Assembly: GCF_000488275.1 (NCBI RefSeq)
Contig: NZ_KI530762.1
Span: forward strand, 1,892,971 to 1,956,970
Direction: 5' to 3'
Source: Acinetobacter brisouii CIP 110357
Lineage (GTDB): Bacteria; Pseudomonadota; Gammaproteobacteria; Pseudomonadales; Moraxellaceae
Length of the DNA stretch: 64,000 bases
The notes beneath the pieces are model-generated. The model worked only from the letters and a program-made list of their open reading frames with translations, ran no database searches and was not told the origin of the DNA. Shown piece by piece: positions 1 through 8,891 of the stretch. The translations under genes were made by a program, and so were the position numbers. Numbering within the stretch: position 1 is the first letter of the stretch; each line of letters begins with the position of its first letter.

Positions 1-359
1 TGACCAACCTACTGCTACAAAATGACCGAATTGGCGTGATTGATTTTGATGACTGCGGTATGAGCTGGTTTATGCACGACTTGGCAGCCGCGATTAGTTT
101 CAACGAACATCATGCCGCTGCACCAGAATGGGTAGACAACTGGATTGAAGGTTACGAACGTGAGGCACATATCAGCCATGAAGAATATGCGCTGATTCCA
201 ACGTTCATTATGCAACGCCGCATCCAAATGATGGCATGGGTTGGCTCACATGCTCAAACCGAAATGGCACTCAGTTTAGGGACAGACTGGGCAGATCATA
301 CGGTTCGTCTTTGCAAAAAATATATGAATCAACAACAACTGCCTGTTGGCGCAGCATAA
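1..359 (+). CDS. Phosphotransferase (APH/choline kinase-like), C-terminal part
   Basis: The gene enters from outside the window; the reading frame starts at base 3 and ends at a TAA at 357-359. The visible part holds the end of an aminoglycoside-phosphotransferase-type kinase fold: TNLLL, the tail of the catalytic loop, is followed by VIDFDD, the equivalent of the metal-binding DFG motif, and then a helical C-terminal tail. Such enzymes phosphorylate small hydroxylated compounds (choline, homoserine, hydroxylysine, aminoglycosides) with ATP or GTP. The substrate cannot be read from this fragment. A class III aminotransferase that resembles phospho-lyases lies 3.2 kb downstream, which makes a hydroxylysine- or ethanolamine-type kinase thinkable, but this is only inference. 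The N-terminal lobe and start are not visible. Confidence 0.8.
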   Translation, partial: TNLLLQNDRIGVIDFDDCGMSWFMHDLAAAISFNEHHAAAPEWVDNWIEGYEREAHISHEEYALIPTFIMQRRIQMMAWVGSHAQTEMALSLGTDWADHTVRLCKKYMNQQQLPVGAA

Positions 360-374
360 TTCTTGTTTTATGAA

Positions 375-448
375 ACTTCTTTCATCAAGCCTCTATTTTC
401 TCCTTCTGGGAGAAAGATAAAGAGGGTGTCAACAAGGATGAAAGAAGT
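375..448. repeat. Nested inverted repeat / large hairpin
   Basis: A perfect 12-base inverted repeat (ACTTCTTTCATC at 375-386, its complement at 437-448) encloses a second pair (CCTCT / AGAGG) and an inner stem TTCTCC-TTCTG-GGAGAA. Together they could fold into one long interrupted hairpin just after the kinase stop codon. There is no clear T-run on either side, so it is not a textbook intrinsic terminator. It may act as a transcript 3' end, an RNA-processing site or a small repeat element. Confidence 0.5.
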
Positions 449-475
449 CTGTTATATTTTCATATTGAATATTTG

Positions 476-561
476 ATCACCATGGACAGGTGATTTCCCT
501 TTTAAGCAAATGCATCCCTCTGCCATTTCAGGATTCCTCAGTTGGTATGCATTTTGCTTAA
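476..561. promoter_or_regulatory. Two inverted repeats in the AraC-regulator promoter region
   Basis: Between the kinase gene and the AraC-family gene there is a short palindrome, ATCACC-N7-GGTGAT (476-494), and a wider inverted repeat, TTAAGCAAATGCAT (502-515) matched by ATGCATTTTGCTTAA (547-561) with one inserted T. The second repeat ends about 33 bases before the regulator start. They are candidate binding sites for the regulator itself; this is inferred from position only. Confidence 0.4.
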
Positions 562-593
562 TTTAATGAATATGTGATATATGGAGATTTCAT

Positions 594-1640
594 ATGATTC
601 AGATGCGTCACATCGCCAGTTCTTCGCAACTTTTTCAGTCTAATATGGGTAATCAAGGCGTGTTGTCGGCTGCGGCATCAGGTTTGAGCGATTTTATTGT
701 ACAAAAAGGTGCCGATGTAGACCGTGTCTTTGGAATCAGTGGAATCAATCCAGAACTACTCGCAAGCCCCACCTTAAGCTTGCAACTTCCTAATTATTGC
801 AAGGTTTTAGAACAAGCTGCGCAGATTTCAGGCTGCGACAACTTTGGCTTGCATTATGGGCAACAGTTTCAGCCAAAAGAACTGGGGTTGATTGGCTATA
901 TTGGCTTATGTTCGTCCACACTGGAAACCGCACTTCGCAATATGGTGAGTTATTTTCACCTGCATCAAAAAGATACCTTAACCCGCATGCTCGAACAGCA
1001 AGATTGCTGGCGACTGGATTATCAAGTCCAACATGGTGCAATTTTAACACGCCGCCAAGACGCCGAACTGACCATTGGCATGTTTATGAATGTAATCCGA
1101 GGCGTATTGGGTTCGCACTATTCACCACGTGAAATTCACTTTGAACACACTCGCCCCGAATATTGGCAAGAACACAGCAAACTACTAAATACATCGGTGT
1201 ACTTTGATCAACCGTTTAACTCGATTGTGATTCCCAAAAAAGATCTGGCGCGTGATATGCCAAGTAGTGACCCTCTGCTACTCACCATGATGCAAGATAC
1301 GTTGCAGCTACTTAACCAGTCCAATACAACGCAAGGTTTAAGCGACCAAGTTCGCTCGCAAATCCAACTGGCACTTAGCGAAGGTGAACCCAACTTGGAG
1401 CATATTGCCGATGATTTGGGTATGTCGAGCTGTTCACTCACCCGCCGCCTCAAATCCGAAGGCATGACCTTTTCTTCACTGGTCGATGGTGTTCGCTGTG
1501 AACTGGCAGAACATTATATGAAACAGAAAAATATCCCGATTTCAGAAATGGCTTTGTTACTTGGCTACTCCGAAGTCAGTGCTTTTTCGCGCGCCTTTAA
1601 ACGCTGGTTTGGGATTAATCCAAGACAGTGGCGCAATTAA
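594..1640 (+). CDS. AraC family transcriptional regulator
   Basis: This 348-residue protein has the build of AraC/XylS regulators with an arabinose-binding-like N-terminal domain (roughly residues 30-215), as in OruR- and ArgR-type regulators of Pseudomonas, followed by a C-terminal double helix-turn-helix (about 265-348). The signature GYSEVSAFSRAFKRWFG of the second HTH is clear. It should bind DNA in response to a small effector. The ATG at 594 follows a GGAGA ribosome site at 8 bases. The effector is unknown; neighbours on both sides (kinase fragment, oxidoreductase) give no firm hint. Inverted repeats upstream suggest autoregulation. Confidence 0.9.
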   Translation: MIQMRHIASSSQLFQSNMGNQGVLSAAASGLSDFIVQKGADVDRVFGISGINPELLASPTLSLQLPNYCKVLEQAAQISGCDNFGLHYGQQFQPKELGLIGYIGLCSSTLETALRNMVSYFHLHQKDTLTRMLEQQDCWRLDYQVQHGAILTRRQDAELTIGMFMNVIRGVLGSHYSPREIHFEHTRPEYWQEHSKLLNTSVYFDQPFNSIVIPKKDLARDMPSSDPLLLTMMQDTLQLLNQSNTTQGLSDQVRSQIQLALSEGEPNLEHIADDLGMSSCSLTRRLKSEGMTFSSLVDGVRCELAEHYMKQKNIPISEMALLLGYSEVSAFSRAFKRWFGINPRQWRN

Positions 1641-1757
1641 TATTAAGCTCGGAACTTATGTATGTTGAGATCACCTCAACAAAATGCAGCTTTCTCTTGC
1701 CTATTTATATCCCATCAATATTCATCTTGAAATTTCACTGCAAGATTTCACTTTCTA

Positions 1758-2027
1758 TTGCGCATTAAGCAATCTGGATATTTTTGGAATGAGCAGCTTA
1801 CAGAAGCTATAAAAGCTAATTTAACCCAACACTATTTTCAGATTTTGGCGCAATCTATCGATATTCAGTCTTCTTCAGACCGATTTGTCTTGTATCTCAA
1901 AGTCTTGCCTACCCAGCTTAAATTGGATTTATCTGATTACAGAGACCTTGCAGCAGCATTCCGCGCTATTAAACGACCAAATGCACGACTACTGCCCTGC
2001 CTTGTCAAAAGCTTAAAAGCCTTCTAA
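1758..2027 (+). CDS. Hypothetical protein (doubtful, TTG start)
   Basis: This frame has a TTG start, no obvious ribosome site, and codes for 89 residues rich in charged and aromatic residues. Its 3' end overlaps the end of the convergent oxidoreductase gene by 15 bases. A second open stretch starts with ATG at 1684 in another frame and ends inside this one, so the two could be pieces of one gene broken by a frameshift. I recognise no family. It may be a real small protein, a decayed gene or chance. Confidence 0.3.
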   Translation: MRIKQSGYFWNEQLTEAIKANLTQHYFQILAQSIDIQSSSDRFVLYLKVLPTQLKLDLSDYRDLAAAFRAIKRPNARLLPCLVKSLKAF

Positions 2028-3026
2028 AACAATTTTGCCTTTCACCACACCTTGTTCAAGCAAGGCATGCACTTTTTTCAGGTTTTCTGCATCAATCTTG
2101 CCAAACACGTCAGTCAATGTGGTGCTGATCTTGCCTGCATCGACTAATGCTGCCACTTCATTCAGCAATTTAGACTGTTGGCTGATATCCGCAGTTTGGA
2201 AGGTCGAACGCGTGAACATCGATTCCCAATGAATCGACACCGATTTGCGTTTAAATGGCATCACATTTAAATGCTCAGGGTCATCAATCAAACCAAAACG
2301 CCCTTGCGGTGCAATCAGCTCGGCAATCTGTACCACATAATCGTGGCTATGCTGAATCGAAAATACAAAACTTGGTGCAGGCAGCCCAAGTTGTTCAAGC
2401 TGTGGTTGTAACGGCTGATGATGACTCAGCACCGCATCTGCTCCCAGTTGTTTTACCCATGCTTCGGTTTCAGGGCGCGAGGCTGTGGCAATAATTTGTA
2501 AATTGGTTTTGGCTTTCAGCAATTGTAAAGTGACTGAACCCACGCCACCCGCTGCGCCAATAATCAGAATACTCGGTGCAGCACCTGCCACAGGCTCCTG
2601 AACGCGCAAACGGTCAAATAACATTTCCCATGCAGTAATGGCAGTCAGTGGCAAAGCAGCAGCTTCCGCAAAGGATAATGACTGCGGTTTATGCCCGACA
2701 ATCCGCTCATCGACCACATGGTACTCGGCATTGGTGCCTGCACGGGTAATATCGCCTGCATACCAAACTGCATCGCCCACTTTAAAGTGACGAACTTTCT
2801 CTCCAACGGCAACGACTGTACCTGTTGCATCCCACCCGAGGACTTTCCATTGTCCTGCTTCGGCAGACACATTGCGGCGCACTTTGGTATCGACAGGGTT
2901 GACTGAAATCGCTGTGACTTTGACAAGCAGGTCATAGCCTTTTGCTTCAGGGATTGGAAGCTCAACATCTACCAAGGCATCGGTACGCTCAATTGCCCCT
3001 TGTTGCTGATACGCGACTGCTTTCAT
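2013..3026 (-). CDS. Zinc-type alcohol dehydrogenase-like / quinone oxidoreductase family protein
   Basis: The 337-residue protein is a medium-chain dehydrogenase/reductase of the zinc-binding-alcohol-dehydrogenase-like group, close to NADPH:quinone reductases. It has an N-terminal GroES-like domain (MKAVAYQQQ..., about 1-130) and a Rossmann domain with the nucleotide-binding loop IIGAAGGVGSVTLQLLK (near residue 155). The catalytic zinc cysteines and histidines of true alcohol dehydrogenases are absent, as in quinone and enone reductases. It is probably a cytosolic NADPH-dependent reductase of quinones or reactive carbonyls. An HxlR regulator is divergent, 96 bases away, the usual arrangement for electrophile- or redox-sensing control. 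The natural substrate is unknown. Confidence 0.88.
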   Translation of the reverse strand: MKAVAYQQQGAIERTDALVDVELPIPEAKGYDLLVKVTAISVNPVDTKVRRNVSAEAGQWKVLGWDATGTVVAVGEKVRHFKVGDAVWYAGDITRAGTNAEYHVVDERIVGHKPQSLSFAEAAALPLTAITAWEMLFDRLRVQEPVAGAAPSILIIGAAGGVGSVTLQLLKAKTNLQIIATASRPETEAWVKQLGADAVLSHHQPLQPQLEQLGLPAPSFVFSIQHSHDYVVQIAELIAPQGRFGLIDDPEHLNVMPFKRKSVSIHWESMFTRSTFQTADISQQSKLLNEVAALVDAGKISTTLTDVFGKIDAENLKKVHALLEQGVVKGKIVLEGF

Positions 3027-3053
3027 TTTTTATCTCCACTTGCGAAAGACTAC

Positions 3054-3068
3054 AGCATATCCTATGCT
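3054..3068. promoter_or_regulatory. Inverted repeat between oxidoreductase and HxlR gene
   Basis: AGCATA-TCC-TATGCT is a perfect 6-3-6 inverted repeat in the shared promoter region of the divergent oxidoreductase (2013-3026) and HxlR gene. HxlR proteins are winged-helix dimers that bind such dyads next to their own genes, so this is a plausible operator. No experiment supports it. Confidence 0.4.
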
Positions 3069-3122
3069 CATTTTTTAGTTATACAGACAAATTTCGCACA
3101 TAGTGTCAAAAAGGATACTGTC

Positions 3123-3512
3123 ATGAGTAAAGTCAAACATTCCCGTTTTAATTGTAGCCCGGGCTGTTCGGTTGAAGCTGCGATTGGGTTATTAGATGGT
3201 AAATGGAAATGTATTGTGCTGTGGCATTTACTCAAATTGAAGGTAATGCGATTTAATGAAATTCGTAAAAGTATTCCAAATGTGACACAACGTATGCTGA
3301 CCAATCAGTTACGTGAACTTGAACAAGATGGTTTAATTATTCGCACAGTTTACCCACAGGTTCCGCCCAAAGTGGAATATCAACTTTCAGAATTAGGACA
3401 AAGTTTGGAACCTATTTTAGTTGCTTTAAAAGAATGGGGGGATACACATATCGGGTTATACGGCAAACCGCATCAGCAAGATGTAATTGAACTAGAAGCC
3501 GAAGTGAAATAA
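3123..3512 (+). CDS. HxlR family winged-helix regulator
   Basis: The protein is 129 residues long when started at the ATG at 3123, which has an AAGGA site in front; an upstream in-frame start would overlap the divergent gene and lacks support. The sequence carries the HxlR hallmarks: an N-terminal cysteine (CSPGC, residues 12-16), LLDGKWKCIVLWHL, RFNEIRKSIPNVTQRMLTNQLRELEQDGLI and YQLSELGQSL. Members of the family use the N-terminal cysteine to sense electrophiles, disulfide stress or quinones and control a neighbouring reductase. Here the target is most likely the divergent quinone-reductase-like gene. Confidence 0.9.
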   Translation: MSKVKHSRFNCSPGCSVEAAIGLLDGKWKCIVLWHLLKLKVMRFNEIRKSIPNVTQRMLTNQLRELEQDGLIIRTVYPQVPPKVEYQLSELGQSLEPILVALKEWGDTHIGLYGKPHQQDVIELEAEVK

Positions 3513-3562
3513 AAAAGCCCTATCTGCTGACAGGACATTTTTGTGATTACATGGTTTGATGA

Positions 3563-4906
3563 TTAACCTTTGAGTTTGGTAATGGCTTGATCTAGAGCAT
3601 TCACTAACCAGTCGATGTCATGTGCTTGAAAAGCCAATGGTGGGCGAAGTTTCAATACATTGCCATAAGGACCCGCCACCGAAGTCAATACACGGTGCGT
3701 ATTGCGCAATTCTTCAATCAAATCCAAAGCCAAAGTTTTATCAGGTGTTTTGCTGTCACGATCTTTGACCAGTTCAAAACCGATAAACAGACCTGCACCA
3801 CGTACATCACCAACACATTCGTGCTTGTCCATCAGTTTTGCAAGTTCAGCTTGTAACAATGCACCCACTTTTTGGCTATGTGCTTGCAACTCTTCTTCCT
3901 GAATCACTTTCAATACTGCTTGTGCCGCAGCCATCGCAACTGGATTACCACCAAACGTATTGAAATATGGAATCTGGTCACTAAATGCAGCCAAAACATC
4001 GCCTTTTGCCAACAACCCAGACACTGGAATACCATTCCCCATTGGTTTACCTGTGGTAATCACATCAGGAACAATGCCATGACGAGCAAAACCCCAAAAA
4101 GCATCACCTGTACGGGCAAAACCAGGTTGAACTTCATCGGCAATGAAAATCCCGCCATTGGCATGCACCACATCAACCGCTTTTTTCAAGAAACCGACCG
4201 GGTTCGGCATAACACCATCAGACGAGAAAATTGAGTCTGCAAGGAAGCCTGCAAACTTAATCCCGTGCGCGTTCATGTCATCAATTTGCTGTTGGATTTG
4301 TGCGGCAAACCAGTCACCCAAATCTTCAGTTTGAATCCGATAATGATCGGGTGCAGGGACTAAACGCGTGGTCGCATCTAACGCCTGACCTGTACCCAGC
4401 GCAGGTGAACAACCTGAAGTTAGGCTACTGGTTCCATGGTACGCTTCTTGCGACACAATAATCCCTGTACCGCCGCTATATTCGCGGGCAATCCGAATTG
4501 CCAAGTCATTGGCTTCCGAACCTGTACACATATACATGGCACGATCCACTTCGCTTGGCACGGTTTTAAGCAATTCTTCAGTGTAATCCAAAATATTTTC
4601 ATGCAAATAACGCGTGTGGGTATTGAGCATTTTCATTTGCGCATTGACCGCTTCAATCACCGCAGGGTGACAGTGCCCAATGCTCGCCACATTGTTATAC
4701 ACATCCAGATACTGATTGCCTGCGGCATCCCACAAATACTGCCCTTCACCTCGAACCAAATGCACAGGGTTACGGTAAAAAAGACGATACGAATCACCCA
4801 AAATCTTGCTGCGTTTATCAGTAAGTTTACGGGTTTCAGTGTCCAGCGCATCCGCATGTTCAGCACGGAAGCTGTTGGTGTCCATAATGGTTGAGCGTGT
4901 ATTCAT
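3563..4906 (-). CDS. Class III PLP-dependent aminotransferase / phospho-lyase-like enzyme
   Basis: The protein is 447 residues from the ATG at 4906, which follows AGGAG; an upstream extension of 21 residues lacks a ribosome site. It is a fold-type I, class III PLP enzyme: TGSEANDLAIRIAR (cofactor phosphate site), AYHG, ADEVQPGFARTGD (PLP ring aspartate) and TTGKPMGNG, whose lysine forms the Schiff base. The N-terminal stretch with NPVHLVRGEGQYLWDAAGNQYLDVYNNVASIGHCHP and the STRYLHEN-like TRYLHENIL resemble ethanolamine-phosphate and 5-phosphohydroxylysine phospho-lyases more than GABA or ornithine aminotransferases (from memory). The divergent DeoR gene probably controls it. Transaminase activity remains possible. 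Confidence 0.85.
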   Translation of the reverse strand: MNTRSTIMDTNSFRAEHADALDTETRKLTDKRSKILGDSYRLFYRNPVHLVRGEGQYLWDAAGNQYLDVYNNVASIGHCHPAVIEAVNAQMKMLNTHTRYLHENILDYTEELLKTVPSEVDRAMYMCTGSEANDLAIRIAREYSGGTGIIVSQEAYHGTSSLTSGCSPALGTGQALDATTRLVPAPDHYRIQTEDLGDWFAAQIQQQIDDMNAHGIKFAGFLADSIFSSDGVMPNPVGFLKKAVDVVHANGGIFIADEVQPGFARTGDAFWGFARHGIVPDVITTGKPMGNGIPVSGLLAKGDVLAAFSDQIPYFNTFGGNPVAMAAAQAVLKVIQEEELQAHSQKVGALLQAELAKLMDKHECVGDVRGAGLFIGFELVKDRDSKTPDKTLALDLIEELRNTHRVLTSVAGPYGNVLKLRPPLAFQAHDIDWLVNALDQAITKLKG

Positions 4907-5091
4907 GGGTATTCTCCTAAAACAAGCCTCATGCTGACCGAGGTTAATTTTTCTGCATGTTTTGATCATAATCGGCTTCTTTTAAAAATGCAATAAAATA
5001 CACAAATACTTTTTTATACACATTTTCGACTCGATTTTCTCCTCAATACTCAGTAAGATGAGCACTAGAAAAACCATGATTGAGAACAGGC

Positions 5092-5868
5092 ATGTTGCAG
5101 CAAGAACGCTTACACCGAATTCAGGCGTTACTCAAAAAAATACAACGCATCAGCACCGAACGTGTGATGCAAGAGCTGGATATTTCTCGGGAAACTGCAC
5201 GGCGTGACATTATTGAACTTGAAGCGTTGGGCGTTGCCAAACGGGTACATGGCGGGATTGTTGCAGTAGATAGTGTCGCGGTTGAAGCTCCGCTCAATGT
5301 TCGCCACACCCAAATGGCCAAAGAAAAACGCGCCATTGCACGGGCAGCACTGCAACATTTACACACAGGGCAAACCATCTTTTTAGATGCAGGCAGCACC
5401 ACTTCAATATTGGCGGAAGAATTACGAACGCTATCAGGGCTGACCATCATCACCAACAGCTTACAGGCAGTATTTAACTTAACCGTTGGATATGAGCATG
5501 ATGCCCCACAACATGAAATTATTTTACTTGGCGGACGCGTACAGCAGCGCCCACAAACCCAAGGCGATTTGGTGATTTCAGAGATTTATCGTTATCAGGC
5601 AGATGTGGCTTTACTCTCACCTGTTGGAATTGAACCTATACATGGTGCAAGCAGTTTCTATAGTGAAGAAGCCAATATCGCCCAAGCCATGGTCAAGCAA
5701 GCCAAACAAACCTTTATTTTGGCAGATCAGAGTAAACTCGGCGTGATCAGTCGTGTGCGTTATGCACAAAGTCATGAGGTTTCCATGCTGATTAGCAATC
5801 AGGAAGCCAAATCAGAGATTGACCTTGCCAGTTACCAGCAACATTTTCAGCAGATCATTTGGGCTTAA
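5092..5868 (+). CDS. DeoR family transcriptional regulator
   Basis: The 258-residue protein starts best at the ATG at 5092 (MLQQERLHRIQALL, the usual DeoR beginning); a TTG 12 bases upstream is the alternative. An N-terminal helix-turn-helix with SRETARRDIIELEALG (about 30-46) is followed by the DeoRC sensor domain with DAGSTTS, ITNSLQAV and LADQSKLG, which binds phosphorylated sugars or related metabolites. It is divergent from the class III PLP enzyme and likely represses it. Its stop codon overlaps the end of the convergent GGDEF gene by 4 bases. A phosphorylated effector would suit a kinase/phospho-lyase pathway. Confidence 0.9.
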   Translation: MLQQERLHRIQALLKKIQRISTERVMQELDISRETARRDIIELEALGVAKRVHGGIVAVDSVAVEAPLNVRHTQMAKEKRAIARAALQHLHTGQTIFLDAGSTTSILAEELRTLSGLTIITNSLQAVFNLTVGYEHDAPQHEIILLGGRVQQRPQTQGDLVISEIYRYQADVALLSPVGIEPIHGASSFYSEEANIAQAMVKQAKQTFILADQSKLGVISRVRYAQSHEVSMLISNQEAKSEIDLASYQQHFQQIIWA

Positions 5869-7322
5869 AGGCTTAAAACTGCTGAGTTTTTAGCATAGTA
5901 ACGGTTTTTATCCAGATACATTTGATGATCGGCACGCTTAAGCATATCTTCCAGAGTTTCATGTGGTTCACTGGTTGCTGTTCCGATTGCGATGCTCATC
6001 GGCAAGCTGGCATGGTACTGGTTATCCAAGTGAAATAGTTCTCTCAAAGTCACGACCAGTTTGGCTGCAGCCTGCTGATCTGCGCGTGGCAGCAGCAAAA
6101 CGAATTCATCACCACCGATACGTGAACCTGAATATGGCGGACTGATTGCCTGTTGCAGAATTTCACCTGTTCGCCGCAAAATATCATCGCCAGCATCATG
6201 TCCAAAATCATCATTGACTGTCTTTAAGGCATTAAGATCCAGATAAATTGCAGACACAGGGAAAACTTTGTGTCGGGTTAAACGCTTCAGTTCTTCATGA
6301 AAAAATGCCCGATTATACAGTTTGGTCAACACATCATGTTTACCCAGATATTCAAGATAAGACTCCGCTTTTTTACGTGCAGTAATATCCGTCATCGCCA
6401 GTTGTACCATTGACCAGTCATGTTCATAGCTTGGAAAAATGGAAAACTGGAGGAGTACATGTCGCTCTGAACCATCCAGTGCATGGTTGACTACTTCACG
6501 CTGATGAAACAGATTGCCTTCCCAAAGTTCCAGTAACTGCTCACGAAATGAATTGAGCATTTCTGGGCAACCCAAAACTTTATCAATATTTTCCAGCAGA
6601 ACGTGTTTATTAGGTGCTAAAAATAAATCTAGTGTTTTCTGATTCACATCAAGTACCCGAATCCCTGCAATACTGTCACTTATGAATTCTGGGTGTACAT
6701 CCAAAAAAGTCCGTAAATCCTCAATACCAATATATTTCAGATGATCGAGCTTTTTCTTGATCACACTAAAATCCTCCACCCACAATGCCGCAGGTGAATA
6801 CACAAACCGTGCCTCTGCCAAAGCACGATTTTTAAATTCCTGACGGCGTGCATTTTGATAAGCGGTAATATCTTCCGTTGTGACTAAAATGCGACTTAAA
6901 TCTTGCTCAGCCTCAGGCAAAATTTGCCCACGCAGTTGAATATCAATCCGTTTTCCAGAAATTGAATAATTGACCTGCTCACTGGCAAAATGCAGATTCC
7001 CCTTCCATACGGCAACCAAACCCTCTATTTGTAGGTTGTACATTTCACCGCGAAAAATATCAGATAAATGGGCTGACAAATGTGCAAAATCACGCGCTTC
7101 AAATAGCGTTAAGGTTGCCTGATTGACGTCTAAAATTTGAATCTGCTCGACACACTGACGAATACGCTGGGGATCTTGTTGTAAAAAATGACGTAAATCG
7201 GTAACGCCCTGTTCACGCCACTGGGCAAACTGCTTTGCAATACCACTCCAGTCTTCAATCCACATGGCAATCGGAGCAAGCTGAAAAATATGGAAAGAAT
7301 CCATGGCACCAATATGTGGCAT
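5865..7322 (-). CDS. Diguanylate cyclase with two PAS-like sensor modules (GGDEF)
   Basis: The 485-residue cytosolic protein has no membrane segment. Two similar sensor modules (about 10-155 and 170-315) each begin with P-x-A-x-W-[IV]-E-D-[WF]-S and contain [IR]-x-LDVNQ-x-TL-x-LF, so the N-terminal part is an internal duplication of a PAS-type unit. A GGDEF domain (about 325-485) follows with DVLTKLYNR, DLNALKTVND, FGHDAGDD and RIGGDEF. The intact GGDEF predicts c-di-GMP synthesis from two GTP. The RxxD inhibitory site five residues upstream is missing (SPPY there), so canonical product inhibition is unlikely. The start at 7322 has AAGGA six bases upstream. Confidence 0.92.
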   Translation of the reverse strand: MPHIGAMDSFHIFQLAPIAMWIEDWSGIAKQFAQWREQGVTDLRHFLQQDPQRIRQCVEQIQILDVNQATLTLFEARDFAHLSAHLSDIFRGEMYNLQIEGLVAVWKGNLHFASEQVNYSISGKRIDIQLRGQILPEAEQDLSRILVTTEDITAYQNARRQEFKNRALAEARFVYSPAALWVEDFSVIKKKLDHLKYIGIEDLRTFLDVHPEFISDSIAGIRVLDVNQKTLDLFLAPNKHVLLENIDKVLGCPEMLNSFREQLLELWEGNLFHQREVVNHALDGSERHVLLQFSIFPSYEHDWSMVQLAMTDITARKKAESYLEYLGKHDVLTKLYNRAFFHEELKRLTRHKVFPVSAIYLDLNALKTVNDDFGHDAGDDILRRTGEILQQAISPPYSGSRIGGDEFVLLLPRADQQAAAKLVVTLRELFHLDNQYHASLPMSIAIGTATSEPHETLEDMLKRADHQMYLDKNRYYAKNSAVLSL

Positions 7323-7431
7323 AGTTTGTCCTTATTGTTATAAATGTGAAATATATAGCGTTATTTCCTGTAATAGCATAATCACAACATCAAGAAAAAC
7401 CAAAACTTAGATTTAAATGTAAAAATTATTC

Positions 7432-7460
7432 AAAAAAAAACCATGCAGTGATGCATGGTT
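7432..7460 (-). terminator. Intrinsic terminator of the tRNA-Met unit
   Basis: Read on the minus strand, the stem AACCATGCA / TGCATGGTT with a four-base loop is followed by a run of at least nine T. It lies just after the tRNA-Met 3' end and ends its transcript before the GGDEF gene. Confidence 0.8.
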
Positions 7461-7467
7461 TATAAAA

Positions 7468-7544
7468 TGGTGGCTATGACGAGACTTGAACTTGTGACCC
7501 CCGCATTATGAGTGCGGTGCTCTAACCAACTGAGCTACATAGCC
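7468..7544 (-). tRNA. tRNA-Met (CAT), elongator type
   Basis: The 77-base minus-strand gene folds as a full cloverleaf: acceptor GGCTATG/CATAGCC, discriminator A, encoded CCA at 7468-7470, anticodon stem CCGCA/TGCGG with loop CTCATAA (anticodon CAT), and a TTCAAGT T-loop. The first acceptor base pair is matched, unlike in initiator tRNA, and the sequence resembles the E. coli elongator tRNA-Met. A minor tRNA-Ile with modified CAT anticodon is less likely. Confidence 0.93.
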
Positions 7545-7559
7545 AAAAACTGTGCGCGC

Positions 7560-7588
7560 ATTATCTTTACTTTTTGTTACAGCGTCAA
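7560..7588 (-). promoter_or_regulatory. Sigma-70 promoter of tRNA-Met
   Basis: On the minus strand TTGACG (7583-7588) and GATAAT (7560-7565) are separated by exactly 17 bases. The base run after the -10 box is GCGCGC, a GC-rich discriminator typical of stringently controlled stable-RNA promoters. The tRNA begins 15 bases after the -10 box. Confidence 0.75.
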
Positions 7589-7610
7589 GCATTTTTTCAA
7601 AAAAATAAGG

Positions 7611-7962
<352 letters not shown>

Positions 7963-7969
7963 GGCGCGT

Positions 7970-7978
7970 ATAGTAGCA
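7970..7978 (-). promoter_or_regulatory. Extended -10 box of rnpB
   Basis: On the minus strand TGC-TACTAT forms an extended -10 element. The seven following bases lead directly to the predicted 5' end of RNase P RNA at 7962. I see no good -35 box, as expected for an extended -10 promoter. Confidence 0.5.
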
Positions 7979-7982
7979 AATC

Positions 7983-8252
7983 TTATTCAGAAATGCTTGC
8001 GTTTTTTTGCGCAGTCAGTCGTTGATATTTCTCAAGCAGCTGTTCTTGACTCTCGACATGCTGAGGATCAAGGGGAATACAGTCGACAGGGCAAAATAAC
8101 TGGCACTGTGGTTGATCATAATGCCCCACACATTCGGTGCATAAATCAGGATTGATCTCGTAAATCAGTTCCCCAAAGAAAATCGCTTCATTGGGGCATA
8201 CTGGTTCACAAACATCACAGTTAATACATTCTTCAGTAATATATAATGACAC
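7983..8252 (-). CDS. yfhL: YfhL family 4Fe-4S dicluster ferredoxin
   Basis: The 89-residue protein starts at the GTG at 8252, one base after the coaD stop codon and behind an AAGG site, so translation is probably coupled to coaD. It carries CINCDVCEPVCP and CTECVGHYDQPQC...CPVDC, ligands for two [4Fe-4S] clusters with the insert between cysteines that marks the YfhL/Alvin family. It is a soluble low-potential electron carrier whose partner is not known with certainty. Longer frames with upstream ATG codons lie inside coaD and are not supported by family length. Confidence 0.9.
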   Translation of the reverse strand: MSLYITEECINCDVCEPVCPNEAIFFGELIYEINPDLCTECVGHYDQPQCQLFCPVDCIPLDPQHVESQEQLLEKYQRLTAQKNASISE

Positions 8253-8253
8253 G

Positions 8254-8889
<636 letters not shown>

Positions 8890-8891
8890 TT

